Assembly (NCBI GenBank): GCA_021229015.1
Contig: CM037792.1
Location: 41,446,543-41,510,542, forward strand
Length of the DNA: 64,000 bases
Origin: Solen grandis
Lineage: Eukaryota > Mollusca > Bivalvia > Adapedonta > Solenidae
Direction of reading: 5' to 3'
Numbering within the stretch: the first letter of the stretch is position 1; every line of letters starts with the position of its first letter. The translations under genes and the position numbers were made by a program. Under the pieces are notes generated by a model that saw nothing but the letters and a program-made list of their open reading frames with translations, searched no databases and was not told where the DNA came from. Shown in pieces: positions 25,700 to 39,950 of this stretch.

Positions 25700-27179
25700 T
25701 TAATTATCCAAAATACATATCAGCTCAGTCCCAAAACCCCCTTTCCCCACACAAATGATAGAATAATTAATTACAAATACAAAAAACAAAATTATTATAG
25801 TACAAATAACAAATCATTTCCACCAGTAAACATCCTTGACAATATACGTTCTCCGCATTACATCGTATAGCGGGGAAAATTAGTCTCAACAGGGGAGTAT
25901 ACAAAAACCGATTTGACTGGGTACGTCACGTGACTAGCTATCGCCTGACGAGGTCACTCTATTGTAATGCTTGAACAGATCACCTTAAGAAAGGTTATGG
26001 GAAAATGAGGTTAATGCATATAAGCCTTGACCATAAAGTGAATGACTGGGTTATACAATTAATCCTTGAAATTTTATTGAAAAACGGGCGCGCTTTTTCC
26101 CGGGGAGATACTAACTGATGAAAGCCTGGGCTGACTATTCCCAAAACCCCTTTGGGTTTTTTCACTGATGTCACCTTATAAGTTAAAATCAATACTTTTT
26201 ACCCGGTAAGATAATAATCTATGTCCTCAACCTGGGTTAAAACATCAATTACCTTTGGATTTGTAGTCGGGTGTAATACCACAGAAATTCATTTTAACTA
26301 ACGTAACTAACGATCTAATTAAAGATAGAGAAACAGAATGAGTGGAAAACAGAATGAGTGGAAGAAATTAAGTAGAAAAGATCATAAACATTTTGTTTTG
26401 AACTGTGGTAAATGGCTGACGTACATATAAAATGTACAACTTCCGAACACAATACATATCAATCTGTGAGATCAAGTCCGTTTCCTCCCTTTACCCTTCC
26501 CCCGTTTAGCAACAACCCCAAACCAAAAATATACAGTAAATGGATCTAAACGATAGACCAAAGCAATCTTTTTTCGATAAATAAAATAATGATGAATACA
26601 ATGAAAATTTCCTACACACTAAATCAAGCGTATTAAAAATAGGAATAATTTTTTTCAAACTAAATTAAAACAAATGTACGATACAAAATCACCTCATACC
26701 TATGAATACAAAGACCCTTTCCCGAGACAGTCTCCCTTACATAAAATATATATCATAATTTTGCTTTCAGTTTGATCTGGTTTTGCAAACGTGTGAAGGT
26801 GTGTACATGATATAAAAATTAATAATCACATCAGCAGCAGCAGCAACAACAACAACATTCTACAAACTATCTATAGCTAAGTTGCCGCGTCTAGTCGCGA
26901 ATTTCCCATGCAGGTCCAACCTAAAAAATGTTAAGAGTGGAGGGGGATTCCGCCCTTTCTTGGGGATCATAATTTATTGTTTCAAGTTGAACAGTAATTG
27001 TTAAACAAGCAGTCCACTACATGTGATAAATTCGAAAACAGTTTTAAAATTCAAAAAAAACTGTTCAAAAATTATATATCTGAGACTTTGAATCTTTTTT
27101 CTTACGTGTAGTTTTTCATGTTTTAGCATCGTTGTTTTCATTTTTTTTTTATTTTAAACACCTTTGAATAAAGAAGAAA
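25700..27179. other. Gene-free stretch
   Basis: Non-coding, with a short (CAG/CAA)n microsatellite at about 26832-26854. No exon is recognised. From about 27000 the homopolymer excess of the next region begins. Confidence 0.4.
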
Positions 27180-27274
27180 GAAATTTTAAATTTTTTTTTC
27201 CCTGTAAACCCTGTGTGAAAAATTAAAAACAAAAATTAAATGTTTGATTTTTAATTTTGGGTTCATTAAATTTT

Positions 27275-27450
27275 AACGCCCCACCGATAAAATTTCAGGT
27301 CTTTTAAAGAGACGATGCCCAAATTTGGAGACAGATTATGCGGCCACTTTGGGCAGTATCACCCCATAACTTTTGGTTCCCCGGGGCCCCGGGGATCAAC
27401 CCACGATCCCCTCCGACGGGGACGCTCTTACCACTGGGACCACGGGAAAT
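27275..27450 (-). mobile_element. tRNA-derived SINE-like repeat (corrupted)
   Basis: Minus strand carries A-box-like TGGTCCCAGTGGTAAGAGC and B-box-like GGGTTGATCCCCGG, then a tail ...GGTGGGGCGTTAAAA as in 8309-8690. Confidence 0.55.
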
Positions 27451-29049
27451 TTAGAATCAAAATTACTACTACGTGAAAATTCCCCTTGGTTCTCCCCCCC
27501 GGGTGGAACTTAAGGCTTTTGTTTATACGGGCCCAAAGACAGCGCCTCTAGGCATAAATATAAAAAACCCTTCGAAAAAGAACCCAGCAGGGCATGCATC
27601 TTTGATATAGCCTTTTTTCGAGGGTGCATCCGGACAAGGGGCGCCCCCCCACAGGTAAATGTCTTTGGGGCCCCCCTTTTTTTCTTCCCTTTCATCAGGA
27701 TTTCCCTTTGCACATAAACTTTGCAGAAATCTTGCCCTCACAACGGAGACACCAAGCCCCAAAAGCCAAACATGGCACTTGCATAAAAGTCAAATGTGAC
27801 TGCGACAACTTCCCTCCCCCGTAACAATGAGTTAAAATGAAAAATGACCAGTTCTCCCACTTTCGATCTTGATAGTTTTTATCACATTTTCCCTTGTTTT
27901 CTCGTTTTTTCAGGCGATTAACATGTTCAAAATTAAGAGAGAACTGAAGTGCTGCCCCCAAAAAGGAGGGGTTTCTAATTACAGGGTGCTTATAAAAAAA
28001 TTTTGCGGGCTGCTGTTATAGGGGTCAAAACTTTTTAATTTTTACGACGACGGGGAAACCCAAATTTCCCCTTACAATTTACATAACCCCCCTCGAAATT
28101 TCCTGTAGGGCCATATTTTACCCCTGGGAAGGTCATAAAAAACCCCGGGGGGAAAAACCCAAGGGGTTTAATTCCCGTTCCCCACCAGACCACTGGGGGC
28201 CCTTCCCGATGATAAGGATGAGGGGTTCTTTCAAACCTGAGAAAGTTCTTTTATAAATCCGATTTTTTTTAAATTTCGGGCTCCTGAAAGCGTTGTGATG
28301 TTTTTTTGGTTTCCCCAAATTTTTCATGCACAAAAGAAAATGCGTGACAGTGGTTTGATATATGGGGGAAAACCGGGCTGCGATTTTTTTAATTTTACGG
28401 GTGGGTCCCTAGACTAAATTTAATTCAAAAGATTTTTCCTCTCTCCCCCCCCCCCCCTTTTTCCCTCTCTCTCCCCTTTTGAATAAAGAAAACCCAAGTT
28501 TTGTTAGAAAAAATTTTTTTTAATGTTTATCATTTTGAAATCCCTTTAAAAGGTCTTCCCCCCCCTTTTTTTTGACTCAATGGTTTTTCCCTTATACAAA
28601 AGCGGGTGCTTTTTTGTTTTTCACGCCTTTTTAAAAAGAAGTAAAAACCCGGGTTATTTCCCAACTATTTAAATCAGCTTGTTATTTTTTTCCCGTGTGA
28701 GAAAAGAGAAAAAAAAAAAGAGAAATAATTTTTTAAATATGGGGGACAAAAAAAATTACTGGGTTAATGGGAGAAAAGGGAATTTTTTTCATCGCAGAAA
28801 AAAGGGGAAAACCCGAATTTATTTAATTTGAAAGGGAGGGAGGGGGGTGGTTTTTCCCTCATAATAAAAAGAGAAAAACTGAAAGAAAAGGGTTCAAAAT
28901 TTTTGGACAATGCTAAAAATTTTTTGACAGACGACAATAGACAGAGAGACACACATACAGACACCCAAAGAAAAAAAATTTCCCCCCAAGATCTGAGCTG
29001 GGGAAAAAAAAGCAGTCAAATTTAGGGTTTAACACCATATTTATTGTTT

Positions 29050-29600
29050 GAAAAAACCGTCTTTAAAATTTCCCATTTTTGTTTTCTTATGCACTGCATT
29101 TCCTCTCATCAAGATAAATTTTCCCTCCCTATGAATTTTCATAAACCAACTTTTTTAAGTTTTGGGAGTTTTGCCCCGGGACAAAATAAAAAGGGATTAA
29201 AAATGAAAAAAAGGAAACAACCCTTTCAAAATCCCTCAGATTAAAGGGTTCTTGGGGCACGCATTTCCCTCCAAAAAGGTAAAACCCTACAATTGAATTT
29301 TCATAAAACCAAACAACTTTAGTTTTGGGTTTAAGGGTCCGGCCCAAAATCAAAAGATTAAAAATGACAAGGGCAATAACTCCTTTCAAAATACATGCAA
29401 ATTATGGTTCTTATGCACTGCACTTCCCCCTCATCAAGGTCTATCTACCTATGAATTTCATCAAAAATGGGTCCCGGTTTTTTGGAAAATTTCTCCGGAC
29501 AAATATTTGTGGGACCAACCGCCGCCGACCGCCCGACCGCCACAGGGTAAACTCCATTCCCCCCCCCAAAATTTCTTTGGGGGGGTTTTAAAATTTAATA
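29050..29600 (+). repeat. Interspersed repeat with internal tandem units (corrupted)
   Basis: 'atgcactgca' followed by 'ctcatcaag' and 'ctatgaattt' recurs at about 29092 and 29413, with a more diverged copy around 29257. The segment ends 'gaccaaccgccgccgacc' and a C-run/G-run hairpin (29560-29586). It looks like another non-autonomous family; base quality is too poor to class it. Confidence 0.5.
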
Positions 29601-30699
29601 AGTAAAGTTTAAATAGGAGGGAGAATAAATAGGGTTTCCCGGGGAGTTTGAAACCCAATCCTCTTGGTAAAACCCCCAAAAAGGTTACTTTAAAACCAAA
29701 AATTCTGATACCTTTCACCTTAAACCCCAATTTGTTTGGGAATTTAAAAAAAAGACCACCTTTTGTGGTTGGTACAGAAGTTATTTAGATAACAAGGGGG
29801 CCCCAAAGGGGACATAGACCCTCACTAGAATAATAAAACCCTTTGATTTGGAACAGTTAACGGGTTTTGTAATTTTGTAATTGATGGTTTAACATTTTTT
29901 TTTTTTTGGGGGAAAACGGGTTTTTAAAAATTTATTTAGACAACGGAGTGAAAAATCACACCAAAAAAATACCCCCTTTGACCCCCGAACAGTTTTTTGT
30001 GACTTAAAACGATTTTTGGGGGCAAACTCCGCACCCCTTTTTTACGTCAAGCTACCCTATTTTAAACCACTGCCACCTCACAATTCACGGGGGAATTGAT
30101 TTTTTAAAAACCAGGGTGACCAACATTTATTTTTTTTAAAAATTAATGTTATGCGATTTGATTTTTTTACTTTCTCGAAATCATGAATGTTTTTTTCGTG
30201 AAATATAACGAAAGGAAAAGATTATTCAAAACAACCCATAAGTGAAAAAAAAAATTTCCGGGCCTATATCAGCCGAAATCTACTCCTTTGGCAGGGGTTT
30301 AAACGACAACTGAAAGGGGAGGAAAAACTATTCCCAGCGGATTTTGTTTTTGGGGGGTTGATGGACCCGTTTGTCTAATAGGACACTAAAAAATTTAAAT
30401 TTAAACCGACAACTGCAAAAAATTACAACGTATATTTTTTCCCGGGTTTTCAATAATGAATTTATATATTTTTTTAAATTTAACCATTTTAAATAAAAAT
30501 TTTCACTTCTTTAATATAAAAATCAATTTTCCCACGTGTTTCTGTTTTTTAACCCAAAAGTATATATCTTAAATCTTTAATTAAAAACAAAAGTGAAAAT
30601 TTTTAAAAAAAGGAAAGAGGGGCGGATTTGTTTGAAAAAAGGGTAAACCGCGAAAAAAAAAAGGACTTTTCCCTTTTTGTTTTTTGATTCTAAAAAAGA

Positions 30700-31536
30700 A
30701 AAATTTAAAATTTTTTCTTTTCTTTGGCATTGCAATGGCATCTAGAGTTCTGCGTAAATCAAAAAAAATATAAAAAATAAGCCCCCCTTGTATTTTTCCC
30801 GGGTTTTACAACAAAACATCCAAAAAATTTTTGAATACTTTTAGAGCTACCCCCCCAAGGATCATCTGAACCCAAATTTAAAACCTTTTGAAACCCTAAA
30901 AAATTTTTAAATTTGGGGAAGATGAAATTTAAAACTTAAAAGAAAAATGTTTTTTTTTTAAAAATTTTTGCCATGGCAACCAGTTCTGCAGGGAATCATT
31001 TTTATTTGAGAAATTTTTTTTTAAACTCCCCACCCCAAAATCATTTTTAAACCAAATTTTTTAAACAAATTCTGTCCAGGGGTTTTTTAAGGGGGAATTG
31101 TTTTTTTTTTTTTTTCCCCTATAAAAAAAATTAAGAAAAAATAAGCCCAGCCCCTGACCCCAAAAGTTTTTTGCGGATCCGAAAAATTTTAGAAATCTTT
31201 GTATTTCTCCCCCAAAGGGATCATCTGTCCCCAATTTATTTTGAAATCTGGCCAGTAGTTTTTGGGAAGAAGATGTTTTTTTTAAACCCCCAAGAATTTG
31301 TTTTTTTTTTTTTGCCCATGGCAACCAAAGTTCTGAAAGGGAAAAAACGTATTTGAGAAATTTTTTTGGAAGAGCCCCCACTCAAGGTTCTTTTAAACCC
31401 AAAGGGTTTCACAGATTTTTTTCCAGGGGTTTTTCAGAGGAATTTTTTTTAAAGCAAATTGTTGACGAGGGACGACGAGGGACGAAGGGTGTTTCCCAAT
31501 AGTTCACCCGAGACTTCGGCTCGGGTGAGCTAAAAA
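30700..31536 (+). mobile_element. Interspersed repeat, family 1 (corrupted copy)
   Basis: Contains decayed 'gccatggcaaccag' units near 30725, 30970 and 31315, then 'gacgagggacgacgagggac' and a clean terminal hairpin CCGAGACTTCGGCTCGG with GTGAGCTAAAAA. It lies head to head with the next copy. Confidence 0.6.
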
Positions 31537-31700
31537 TCAAAGTGATTAAACCCCGATCCCCCGCAAAAAACAAACTTTCTTCACGTGAGTAGGAAAAGGA
31601 AAAGGTTGGGGCTAAACCCTTTTGGGGGAAAAAGTATCTGACAAAAGAAAAGCATTAATCTCTTTGGGTTTGTATTTAGGATGAAGGAAATATCTGTTCC

Positions 31701-33124
31701 TTTTTAGCTCACCTGAGCACAAGTGCTAAAGGGTTGAGTTTTTGGGTGATCGCCCTTCGCCCGGGCGTCCGTCGCCGTGCGTCGCCCTTGGGTGCGTGGG
31801 TCGGCGTATGCCGCCCGGGCGTCAAAAATTTTGGGTTTTTTAAAACGACATTTTCCCTTTGAAACCACTGGAAAAAATTTAATGAAATTTGGGCAGGAAT
31901 TTTTCCCGGGGTTGGCTCTAAAAAAGGGGTTGCTAAAATAAATTTGACCCCAAAGAACTCGGGTTCCCGGGGGAAACCAAAAAGAAAAATAATTTAAAAA
32001 CCCTTTTAAAAACCCTCTCCTTCAAAACTACTGGCCAGATTTAAAAAAATAAATTGGTACAGATTTTTCCCTTTGGGTTTAAACCTCTACCAAAGTTGCT
32101 AAAGTTTTTCCGATCCGAAAAAAAAACATGGGCCGCCAGGGGGGGCCCTTAAATTTGCCTTAAATGTAAAATAAGGAAAAACTTTAATCAACATTTCCTC
32201 TGAAACCACTGGAAAGAATTTAAATTAAATTTGGGGCAGGGATGACCCCTTGGGTAAACCCTTTCACAAAATTTTGCTAAAATAAACTTGATCCATTAGA
32301 CTCGGGTTCCAAATGGCAAACAAAAAAAAAAAAAATGAAAACTTTAAAAATCACCCTTCTTAAAAAACACGGGCCCAAAGTTTTAAAAAAAATTTTGGTA
32401 CAGATTTTCGTTGGGTCCTCAAACCAAAAAATTGCTAAAATTGTTCCGATCCTTTAAAAAAACATGGCCGCCAGGGGGGGGGCTTTTTGCCTTATAATAA
32501 GAAAAATTTTTAAAAAACCCTTCATCTGAAACCACTGGACAAATTTTTTGATTAAACTTGGGGGGATGATTTTTGGGTTTAAAACCTTCACAAAAGTTTT
32601 TAAAATAAACTTGATCCAGGGAAAACTCGGGTTGCCATGGCAATAAAAAAAAAAAAAATAAAAATTTTTAAAAATCATTTTCTTCAAAATTATGGCCAGT
32701 TTTTAAAAAAAATTTGGGTACAAAAAGTTTCCTTGGGTCAACCTCTACCAAAGTTGCTAAAATTTTTCCGATCCTTAAAAAAACAGGGGCCGCCAGGGGC
32801 GGGGCTTATTTCCCTTTAAAAGATATAGGGGAAAATTTTAAAATCAACATTTCCCCCTAAAACCACTGGAAAGAATTTGTTTAAAATTTTGGGCAGGAAT
32901 ACCCTTGGAAAACCCTTTCAAAAAATTTTTGCTAAAATAAACTTGATCCATATAAAATTTCTGGTTGCCATGGCAACAAAAGAAAAAAAATATAAAAAAA
33001 CTTTAAAAATCATCTTAAAAACCCAAACTGGCCAGATTTTAAAAAAAAATTGGTACAGTTTTTCCCTTTGGGTCAACCTTTTTAATCTCAGGTGAGCGAT
33101 TTAGGGCCATCATGGGCCTCTTGT
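31701..33124 (-). mobile_element. Interspersed repeat, family 1, complete inverted copy (corrupted)
   Basis: Read on the minus strand it opens AACAAGAGGCCCATGATGGC (33124) and ends GCTCAGGTGAGCTAAAAA (31701), giving both ends of the family. Internal 'gttgccatggcaa' units mark the ~320-bp tandem core. Total about 1.4 kb with no ORF. Confidence 0.65.
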
Positions 33125-36100
33125 TCAAAAAATTTTAAAAATGTTTTTTAAACCCCCCCAAAACCCTTAAAGGGCCCTTTAAATTTTACCCTTTTTTTTT
33201 AAGGGTTTAAATGTCTGTAACTTAAGCCCAACAAATTTTTGAAATTTTAAAAGAAAATTCCTATCTTTTTTTTTTTATTCCCCACCCAAAACATAAATAA
33301 AAGGGTTTTCCAAAGCCCAGGAAACCCTTTTTTGAGTGCTGGATAATATAATTTTAAAACCCTGTTTTACAAAATTTTTTTTTTTCAGTGTTAATAAAAA
33401 ACCATGTAACAAAGGCATTGAGCCAAGACTTTAAAAAAAAAAGGTTTTTTAAAGTTACCTGCCCTTACAAAATTTGGGTTTCCCTTTTTTGAAAGAAAGC
33501 AAAAAACTTAGTACCCCAATTTTTTAAGTGAATATGTTTTAAATTTTTTCGAGAAGTAACAAAAAATTTAAAAAAAAAAAAAAAAATTAAATTTACACAG
33601 CGATGTGGGGGTCCCGACATAGCTCCACTTTTTTTAAAAGTTTTAAACTAAAAAAAATGTTTTCCCTAACATCTAAAAATTTTTTGAAAAAATTTTATTG
33701 TCCATTTGTGCAAAAGAAAAATCATATAAGGTAAACAAATGTTTTCCCTTTTAATTTTTATTTTCGAAGGATAAAAAAAAAATTTTTTAACGATATAAAG
33801 CACAAAAAATTCCTTTTTTACAAAATCCTTTTTAGGAGTAGAAGTTTTTTTATATTTTTAAAGGGACGCCCGAAAAAGGGAAAAAAAGCACGGTTTTAAA
33901 AAAAGGAAACCACTCAGTTTTAAAATTTTATAGAGCTTTTAATATGGTTTTTTTCAAAAGTTTTTACCCCTTTTTCACACTTGGATTTTGTTTTTTTTCG
34001 AATTGTTTTTTTGAGGGAGTTTGAAATATTTTAAACTCTTAAAAAGTAAAAACAATCTTTCCAAAAAAGCCCCTTTTTAAATTTTAAATCTTATCCAAGA
34101 TTAAAAGACTTAAAAATTTTTTCCAAATATTTTTTTAGATCGTCCCCACAGTTCAGCCTGGGACACAAAATTTATCAGTTGACGCGTGGGCGCCACGAGG
34201 AGGCCTGGAAAAGGGGTTGACCCCCGGGAGGGGATATACGGGCCAAAAGGGGGACGTTTTTCCCTTTTTTTGGGCCCGAAACTTTGGGACCAGCGGGGGA
34301 TGCAAAAACACACCACACCAGAAAGGCTCAATGGGGCCCCTTTTTACACACACCACAATAGCCAGAAAAATTGGGGGACTTTTTCAAACGAAAAATTTAT
34401 ATTGTTTAACCCCCAAACACAGAGAACTTTTAACTTTTTTTCTGAACAAATTTTGTGCCACTTTTTAGACATTGACAGGCCATGAAAAAGCTGAAGAGGA
34501 AACAAATTATAATTAAAAAGAGACAACAACAATTTTAAAAAATATGGAAAAAAGCCCAAAAAAAAAAATATAAGAAAAAAAAGTTTTTGAAAAAAAAAAA
34601 AAAACAAGCCAAAACAAAAAGGGAAAAAAAAGATTTAGAAAAAAAAAAAGGGGAAAGAAAAAAATAAAAAAAACAAAAAAACACAAAAGAAAAAGAAAAA
34701 ATTAATTTTTTTTTTAAAAAATTTAAAGGGGAAGAAATATACTACCCTTAAAAAAAATTTTTTTTCCCACTTTATAAGTAGAAAAAAAAATAGGGGAAAG
34801 CTGGACTATTTCATTCACACAAATAAGAAACCCCAAAAAAATAATAATACAATTTAAATTGACATAAATTCTTTAAATTTTTTCAGAAGAGACACAAAGG
34901 AAAAGACCCGTATCGATACAAGGATCCGTTGCGAAACCCCAGCTCTTTCGAAAAGACCCCTTTGGGTTTTTTTAAAGTGCCCGGGGTTTTAGCACCGAAA
35001 CACATAAATGTTTTTTTCGGGAGAACCAGACGAGTCTCCGAGTTCCCAAAGCAGACCCCCTTTTGGGGGGATGCCAGCAAAGGGTTTTTTCTGGGACCAT
35101 TTTGATGTCTTTCGTTTGACACGGTAGTTTAAAAAATAAAAACAATCTTTCATGTGGGATATTGGGGCAGGCCACACTTTTTAACTTACCATTCTGGGAG
35201 TAAGGGATGGTACCATCTTTAAACCAATCAAGCGATTTGAAACAAACAAATTTGGGGCATTTGTGTACTAACCAACTGGCAGATCCTCGACCAACCCGGA
35301 ATAGAGATGTAAAATTTTAAAAAACTCCCATTTAAACTTTAAAGCAGCTGTTCACCAAAAACAAATTTGTTTTTTTAATAAATTTTTTTTGTATTAAAGT
35401 TTATATAAAACCCCTTTACAAGACAGGGCCCCTATTGCAACATTCTGTGGGTTGTAAAAAAGGGCTGTCAGGGGCGAAATCCCTAGCGCCTTGACTGCAT
35501 TTTTTGGGTCCTTAAAATTTTCTGTATGTTCATCTTCTTTTCGACTTCCCAAAATCATTTATAGAATTAAATAATTTTTCCCCTAAGTCTGCAAATGCCC
35601 AAAAAGACTGTCCCGAGGACACACGCTCCAAAAATATTCAAAAAGTTTGGGAAATCCCAAAAGAAAAATAATTTTACAAACCCTGTATTTTAAAAAAATA
35701 GTCTGTTAATCAAAAAAAGATAAAACCCCTTTATAGGCCTTTTTTTAATTTTTTTTTTGATAAATTAAAAATAATCCTGCCCCCTGAAGTTTGGCACTTA
35801 TTTTAAATTTCTTGGGAAATGGTTTTTAAAAAACAAAACATGCCTATGGAGGAAAAATATTTTTTTTCTCTTTTGAAAAAAACCTTCTTTGATAAATATT
35901 TTTCACAAAAATTAAACCCTTTTTTTAAATTGTAAAAGGGCCAAAAAAATTTTCATTAAAAACCCAAAAAAAAGTTGTTAACTTTTATTTTACTGGAAAG
36001 GTTGGAAAATTTTGGTGAAGTTTTAATCAGTTCCCTACAGTTTTTACGAAATGCTTTAGTAGTTAGGGGGAAAAAAATGACCTAAAAAAAAAAAACAAAC

Positions 36101-39100
36101 CATGAAAATTTTTAAAAATTCTTTTTTTTTGCAAAAACAACTTAAGGGCGAATAAAGGGTTTCCCAAATTTCCAAACATTAGTTATGATACTTCATGTGT
36201 AAAGGGGTTTTTTTTAAAAATTATACTTAACCCGGATGAAAGCCCCAAATCCGAAAAACCCCCCCAAAATTAAAGGAAAAAAAGTTAAAAAATTAGGTAC
36301 CTATAATGATATGCACAATTTTTCAATATAAAAAACCGGGAAAATGATGAAAAGGGAATATTGTACAGTAAATTTGGGAGTCTTAAATTAGAAGAATAAG
36401 AAGATGGGGATTAAACAGTAGTTATGAAAAAATAGTAAATAGAAAATAAAGTAGAGTAAACCCCTTTCCTGGCCCCCATCTCCAAAGGACAAGAATCAAA
36501 AACCCAAAGTCCGCTTTTTATGAAGTGCTTTAACCCCCAAAAAATCACCCCCTCAAGGGTCAAGGGTTTTTTTGGCTTGTTTCGGGCTTTTTTAAAACAC
36601 GTTTCCTGGGGGACCGAATTTATCTATGAAGCCAAAATGCTTTTTTCAACCCGAATTAAAAAAAAAAATAAAATTTAAAAAATTTTATATTTTTAAAATT
36701 CATAAAATTTTAACACTCAGCAAATTAAAGTATGAAAAGAAAGGGTTTAAAAAAACCCCCAGAAAATTTTTTAAACCCGTTTTTTGTAACTTTTCAAACT
36801 GATCCCGGTTTTAAATCATTGCTGAAACTTCCCCTTTATTCCTCACTTAAAAATGGTAAAATGAAATTTTGTTCTACCAAAACAAATAGTTTTAATAGAA
36901 AAATGACGCTTTTCGATATCAAAGTACATACAAATAAAGTCCCAGACTGTCATATGGACCTTTTAATGGGGCTTTCAAGAAAAGGGCAAATAGACAGGGG
37001 GGGCTTTAAAAAAAAGTCCCCAAAAATCAAAAAAATTTTAAAAATTTTTTTATGAAACGGAGTTTTTACATTGCTGGAAAAAGAAAAAAAAAAAAAAAAG
37101 AGGAAAATACATGTGGCTTATGTTTAATTTTAAAATTTATATACTAAACCTTTATCCGAAAAAACCGAAATTTTTTAAAAAAAATTTTTTTCCCTTTTTT
37201 TGCAAAAATTTAACCTTTTAAAATTTTTTTTCTGAAGGAAGGGGGGGCGCACAAAACCTTAGATTTTTTTTCGTATTTTTCCCCAACTCTACAAACCCCC
37301 CACTGAAAACCGTAAATTTTTTTAAAATCAGGGTAGGGGGAAACAAATTAAAACCTACTGAGACCGCCCGGTTTTTTTTTTCGTATTGTCTCTACCCAGG
37401 CCTTTTATAAAAGCTTTGGGAAAAATTTTCACCCCATACCCCCAACTCTTTCGCCGTTCAAATCGATTTTTTTCAGATGCACAAACCCAAAAATCCACAA
37501 AATTTTCTTTAAGAAGACATTTTTTTTTTAATTTTTAATCAACCATTGCCTAAGCTTAACGTTTCACCAGTTTTAAAAGCTACAGACCCCACGAAACCTC
37601 CAAACCGCCGTTTTTAAACCCCCCATATTGTTAAAAATGCAAAGGTTCTCAATGAAATAAACCGTGATTGGATAACTACAGTTAGGTTCAACTCGCGGGT
37701 TAAACCCGGGACAGAGCGGGGTTGGTTTTTTTCGATCTATAAATAAAAAAAACGGTTTTTCACATAAAAATTTCCTTTTTATAAAACCCTTTTATACACA
37801 AATTTCCTTTTCTTTTCCCCGGGTTTTACTTATTGGGAAAAAGCAAATTTTTTTTTGCTGTTGAACAGTCGTGACTGAACGGAAACTTTATTTAAACTGT
37901 TTTCCGGGGGAACTGACTCGGGGGGAAAGTGAAATGGGCGAATTTAAACCCCATTCCCTTCACGTGATCAAATTTACAAAATTCTTTTAAAAAATATGAG
38001 GTTAGGCGGGTTTTGGGGTTTTTTCCCTTCCCCCGTATTTCATGAAATCGCCAAACAAAACAATGATTTTTTGAATGAAAAGAAAAAAAAAAAGTCCCTT
38101 TTTACTAAACATGCGTGGGTTTTTAAGGGGGCTTTCCCAAAACAATCGGGTTTGAAAGGGCCCAACCGAGTTCGGGGGATCGGTGTTTAAAATTTTCCCC
38201 AAACTTTTAAAATAAGGGCCCGGGTAAAAATCCCGCGAAGGCCAGAACAAAAAAAAAACCGGCGGATTTTCAGTAAGATTTAAAACCCCAAAATTGTTAT
38301 AAAGTATTGTTTTATTATATGTGATATAAAAAGTCTTTTCTACATGTAATTTTTTTTATTAAGCTTATTTCCCCCAAACCAAAAATCCCCTTTCCCATTC
38401 GAAACCAAACAAAAATAACCACATTTCCCCCCCCAATTCCTCAGAAAATAAGGCCCTTTTAAGGGTGTGGATTTAACCCAAAAGAAAATCTTAAAAAATT
38501 TTATAAAAAACAGCACTCCCCCAAGTTTAATAGAAAAAAGGGTAGGAAATTTTGCTTTTTCACCTGGCAACTACTCTTCACACACGGAAAAAAAGGGGAA
38601 ATAAAACAAAAATAACCATTTCAACGAAATAATGAAAAAGAAAAAGGGCCCAAACTGTAAAAACAAAAGGCCCTTTAAAAAAAGGCTATATAAAAACCGC
38701 AAAAAAGGTCCTCAACGTCCGCGCGCTAACAGCACAGGTTTTTTTTCCCTAAACATTAAAGACAATCAAAAAAAAAAGGGGGCAAACCCTTTCTCAAAGT
38801 AAAAACTTTAATCCAAGCAAAAACCCAAATTTCCCAAATTCTACAAGGTCAAAACATTTTCCCCAAAACCCTTCCCCAACAAAAGTGCCGAACTGCTGGG
38901 AAAAAACAATGCAACCTAAACAAAAGGGGGACGGTAACCACCGTGACATAAAGGGGAAACCCCCCCCCCCCATCAAAAGGGGAAACCCCCAATTTTTCTA
39001 ATACCTTTTTAAGAAAATTCAAATAAAAAACCCTATAGTAAAAAAAACACCCTTTTTACAAGTACAAACTGTAAAAGATGGGGAAAAAGTGCTCTTCCCC

Positions 39101-39950
39101 TTTGGGCCTTAAAAAAAAAATGCAAAACTCAAAATGTATTTTCTTTTCTACAAAAGGGGAAAAAAAAGTTTTTTTTATCCCCAAGGGTTAACACATCGGA
39201 AACCCTAAAGAACTCCCCAAAACAACCACCCCACAAAATCTCTGCTTGAAAATATAAAAAAACCCGCACCAGAAATGATTTAAACCCCTTTAAATTCCCC
39301 TGTTACGCTTTATTTTTTAACCAAAAAAAGGTCTCAACTTGAAAAGCAAACCCCCCTAAATTCCTTTAAATTCAAAATTTAATATTAAGAATAAATCAAG
39401 GATTACATAATTCTCCTCTTCCCTACAACTACAGGGCCAAAGAAAAAAAAAAGGGGGGGGGGGGGGGGATTATTGGGTGAAGGAATAAGCTATTGCATAA
39501 GGGAAAATTTTTTTTTTTCCCTTAAAAAAAAAACCCCCAAAAAAAACACCCCGACCCACTTCAACTCTTTAAAACGCAATCAAGGTATCCAAAAGATGCC
39601 CCAGAAGTAAAAAGGAAAAAACCCAAAACAAAAACCCTTGGGCAAACGAACCCCCGCCAACTTGACACAAAAGACCAAATGACCACATAACCAAAATCAT
39701 GCTTGGGGATTTTCCAAAAAAAAACCTAAAAAAAAAAACCCAAGGGGAAATTATTTCAAACAGTTGGGAAAAATAACTTTTTAAAATTTTTAAACAAATA
39801 AAAACTATGGAATGAAACTCCAAAAAAAGGGGGGGGGTCACAAAAAATTGACAAACAAATAACACCAAGGGCCAAAATAGGACAAACAAAAAAATTTAAG
39901 AATCAACAAAATTTGCAAAACGCAAATCAAACCCGGTTTTTTGTGATAGA

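Noticed and set aside
34500..34740. Poly-lysine/phenylalanine frames in A/T-run DNA
   Set aside because: Homopolymer-derived in the low-quality block; no coding value.
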